Source: Candidatus Kapaibacterium sp. (GTDB lineage: Bacteria > Bacteroidota > Ignavibacteria > Palsa-1295). From it: DNA of 24,531 nucleotides. Below, piece by piece: positions 23,039 to 24,531 of the stretch (positions are counted from its first letter, which is position 1; each line of letters opens with the position of its first letter). The stretch covers positions 1 through 24,531 of the forward strand of contig JANWLI010000084.1 of assembly GCA_025450975.1 (NCBI GenBank), read 5' to 3'. Made by a program: the position numbers and the translations under genes. The notes under the pieces are model-generated. The model made no database searches. It had not been told where the DNA came from and saw only the letters and a program-made list of their open reading frames with translations.

Positions 23039-24127
23039 CTATTTTCCAAGTATCCAGTAGGCAATGAGCGCAATGCTTTCCCGTAGCCGGTAGTAGAGCA
23101 GATCGTAGAATTCCTGTTTGATACCGGATGCCATGCCGATGGCATCGATCCCGTTAAACTTGCACATTTCGAGAACTCGGGCCAGATGATACTGGTCACT
23201 GACGATGACAAAGCGCTTCCATTGCTGGCGATTCATCAGCTCGTTTCGAATGTAGATCACCTGCTCGATCGTCGACCGTGACGACGATTCGGTGACGATG
23301 ACCGACGGATCGATCCCCATCGCAACCAGCTCGCGCTTGGCGACCTCAGCTTCGGATCGCTCGTTCGGCGCATTCGATCCGGTAACCACGAGCTTCGGAA
23401 CTGCTTCTTTTTTGATCAGCTCCGCTCCGCTGGTGATCCGTTCGGCAAGTGTCGGGCTTGGCCGCTCCCCGAGTTCCGAACCATGCCAGACTGCTGCTCC
23501 AAGGATGACTGCTGCATCAGCATCGTATTGCCTGAGCTCCTGCATCTCATTGGAGAAGGGATACGTAAAGGAGAAGAAGAAGGCGACCAGGATTGCCATC
23601 CCAAAGACGATGATCGTATTAAAGACCACTCTTCGGAATCCGGAAAACCGGTGAAAGTCATATTCCTTTCGTGCAAAGAACAAGCCTACGTAGAATGCCC
23701 GGGTCAGGAGATAGGTGAACGATGCAGTTCGCGGAAACTCGCCGACTTCAAAGTTATCTGCTCCGAGCGTTATCCAAAAGATGATGGCCAGTGCTACGGT
23801 GCACATGACGATCCTTCGCAGACTGATCCTCGACGGCGTGATAAACGTCCTGATGATAAGGAACAGGTAGAAGGCGAAGAGTACCAGCGATACGCGATCT
23901 GACAGGGTAGTGAAGCGAACGAGCTCGGGTTCGAGGCCTTGGCCGGAGAAGCGCGCTTCGGTCAGATAGTAGTAGATCAGACATTCGAGGATTGCCGCAA
24001 TGCCAAGCACAATGCGCTTTGTACGAACAACCGACGGTGCTATGACACTAACTTGTTTGCTCACTATGCAGTATGGGGAAACCGAATACCTGCAACTTAA
24101 CAATTTATTTCGTCTGTTAGCTCTCAT
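23039..24127 (-). CDS. DUF218/YdcF-like membrane protein
   Basis: An inner-membrane protein with about four hydrophobic segments (IVLGIAAILECLIYYYL; VSLVLFAFYLFLIIRTFI; IVMCTVALAIIFWITLG; VVFNTIIVFGMAILVAFFFSF), then a C-terminal DUF218 domain. Seen there: DADAAVILGAAVWHGSELGE, the RPSPTLAERI helix, KLVVTGSNAPNERSEAEVAK, ESSSRSTIEQVIYI, and VIVSDQYHLARVL. DUF218 includes E. coli SanA, YdcF and ElyC, linked to envelope integrity, but the reaction is not established. The N-terminus is uncertain: the frame opens at 24175. The ATG ending at 24127 has a GGAG 9 bases upstream and is used here. A GTG ending at 24064 lies closer to the first membrane helix and is also credible. Confidence 0.85.
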   Translation of the reverse strand: MRANRRNKLLSCRYSVSPYCIVSKQVSVIAPSVVRTKRIVLGIAAILECLIYYYLTEARFSGQGLEPELVRFTTLSDRVSLVLFAFYLFLIIRTFITPSRISLRRIVMCTVALAIIFWITLGADNFEVGEFPRTASFTYLLTRAFYVGLFFARKEYDFHRFSGFRRVVFNTIIVFGMAILVAFFFSFTYPFSNEMQELRQYDADAAVILGAAVWHGSELGERPSPTLAERITSGAELIKKEAVPKLVVTGSNAPNERSEAEVAKRELVAMGIDPSVIVTESSSRSTIEQVIYIRNELMNRQQWKRFVIVSDQYHLARVLEMCKFNGIDAIGMASGIKQEFYDLLYYRLRESIALIAYWILGK

Positions 24128-24229
24128 TATTTGTGGCTCCGACGAAATATGGTGCGCTTCACCTGCACCGTGCATGGCAGGAGGTTACTTTTGTCATGAT
24201 TAAGATGTCAACGAACGACACACTAACAA
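24128..24229. promoter_or_regulatory. Divergent spacer between the DUF218 and beta-CASP-like genes
   Basis: About 100 bases must hold both promoters if the chosen starts are right. A GGAG on the complement (9 bases before the ATG ending at 24127) is the one ribosome-binding site I can point to. I see no strong TAnnTTTG box on either strand. Confidence 0.3.
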
Positions 24230-24531
24230 TTGAACGACTTTCAATTTCTCGCACTTGGTGGCGCCCGAGAGATCGGCGCTAACTCTTTCTACTACCAGTT
24301 TGGTCCGCACGGGATTCTCGTCGATGCAGGTCTCCATCCTGAAAAGACCGGATGGGATGCATTTCCAAAGACCGAGCTGCTGGCACCCGAATCTGTCAAT
24401 ACCTTCATCATCACCCATGCCCATTCCGATCATATCGGCGCTATACCGTACGTGCTGCAGTCGCAGCCGCAGGCGCGGTTGATCGCAACAAGCGAGACGA
24501 TCCAGATCGCCGAGGTCATGCTCGCCAACTC
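24230..24531 (+). CDS. Metallo-beta-lactamase-fold hydrolase, probably beta-CASP RNase type (3' end outside window)
   Basis: About 100 codons are visible before the window ends. The frame has a TAA at 24224 and its only usable start is TTG at 24230, so the gene begins with TTG. The product opens NDFQFLALGGAREIGANSFY, the first beta strands of beta-CASP/CPSF-like RNases (compare FLGAAREVTGS in relatives). It continues with ILVDAGLHPE and then the zinc motif THAHSDHIGAIPYVL (HxHxDH) at about residues 65-79. Relatives are RNA-processing exo- or endonucleases; the beta-CASP domain itself is beyond the window, so a generic metallo-hydrolase remains possible. No signal peptide is present, so it is cytosolic. 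Confidence 0.85.
   Translation, partial: MNDFQFLALGGAREIGANSFYYQFGPHGILVDAGLHPEKTGWDAFPKTELLAPESVNTFIITHAHSDHIGAIPYVLQSQPQARLIATSETIQIAEVMLAN

Noticed and set aside
23292..23902. Overlapping + strand frames under the DUF218 gene
   Set aside because: They are low-complexity translations antisense to the recognisable DUF218 domain; shadows.

Overview
The window looks like a chromosomal segment of a Gram-negative member of the Bacteroidota/Chlorobiota/Ignavibacteriota (FCB) superphylum, possibly an Ignavibacteria- or Kapabacteria-like lineage. Three features suggest this: a secreted protein with a type IX secretion (T9SS) type A C-terminal sorting domain, an enoyl-ACP reductase of the Bacteroidota FabI type, and Bacteroidota-like TAnnTTTG motifs with few Shine-Dalgarno sequences. 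The phylum-level placement is inference. There are no rRNA or tRNA genes, no phage, no CRISPR array and no transposase gene in view.

Layout. 1-2229 is the C-terminal part of secA. 2232-2783 is a compact insertion-like unit: a small four-helix-bundle (S23/IVS family) gene flanked by oppositely oriented arrays of a GCGAAT(A/G) heptamer. It is followed, with a 4-base ATGA overlap, by a sugar-type solute-binding lipoprotein gene whose N-terminus is translated from the repeats. A transglutaminase-like secreted protein gene converges on it. From 5272 run era and a DUF1015 gene; the DUF1015 stop codon lies inside a cloverleaf-like palindromic repeat (7437-7542). fabI follows and overlaps a secreted thioredoxin-fold/TPR gene. 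A shared terminator separates that gene from a convergent T9SS-exported propeller-like protein.

After a 405-base gene-free region with RNA-like folds come two secreted parvulin prolyl isomerases (a three-domain protein and a SurA-like chaperone), likely periplasmic folding factors for envelope proteins. Convergent to these is an NfeD-type membrane protease gene overlapping a MalG-type ABC permease gene. Then purH runs rightward, followed by mreB-mreC-mreD, which continues with a 1-base overlap into gpmA. A leucine-dehydrogenase-family gene and a DUF218/YdcF-like membrane protein gene lie on the minus strand. The window ends in the start of a metallo-beta-lactamase/beta-CASP-type gene that begins with TTG.

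Functionally most genes are core: protein export (secA), envelope protein folding (parvulins), cell shape (mreBCD), ribosome assembly (era), fatty acid synthesis (fabI), purine synthesis (purH) and glycolysis (gpmA). The accessory and most unusual parts are the four-helix-bundle/heptamer-repeat unit, the cloverleaf repeat, and the visibly AT-richer genes beside them (four-helix gene, transglutaminase-like gene, T9SS protein). Convergent gene ends are extremely tight: a 1-base gap, a 4-base overlap and a 2-base gap.
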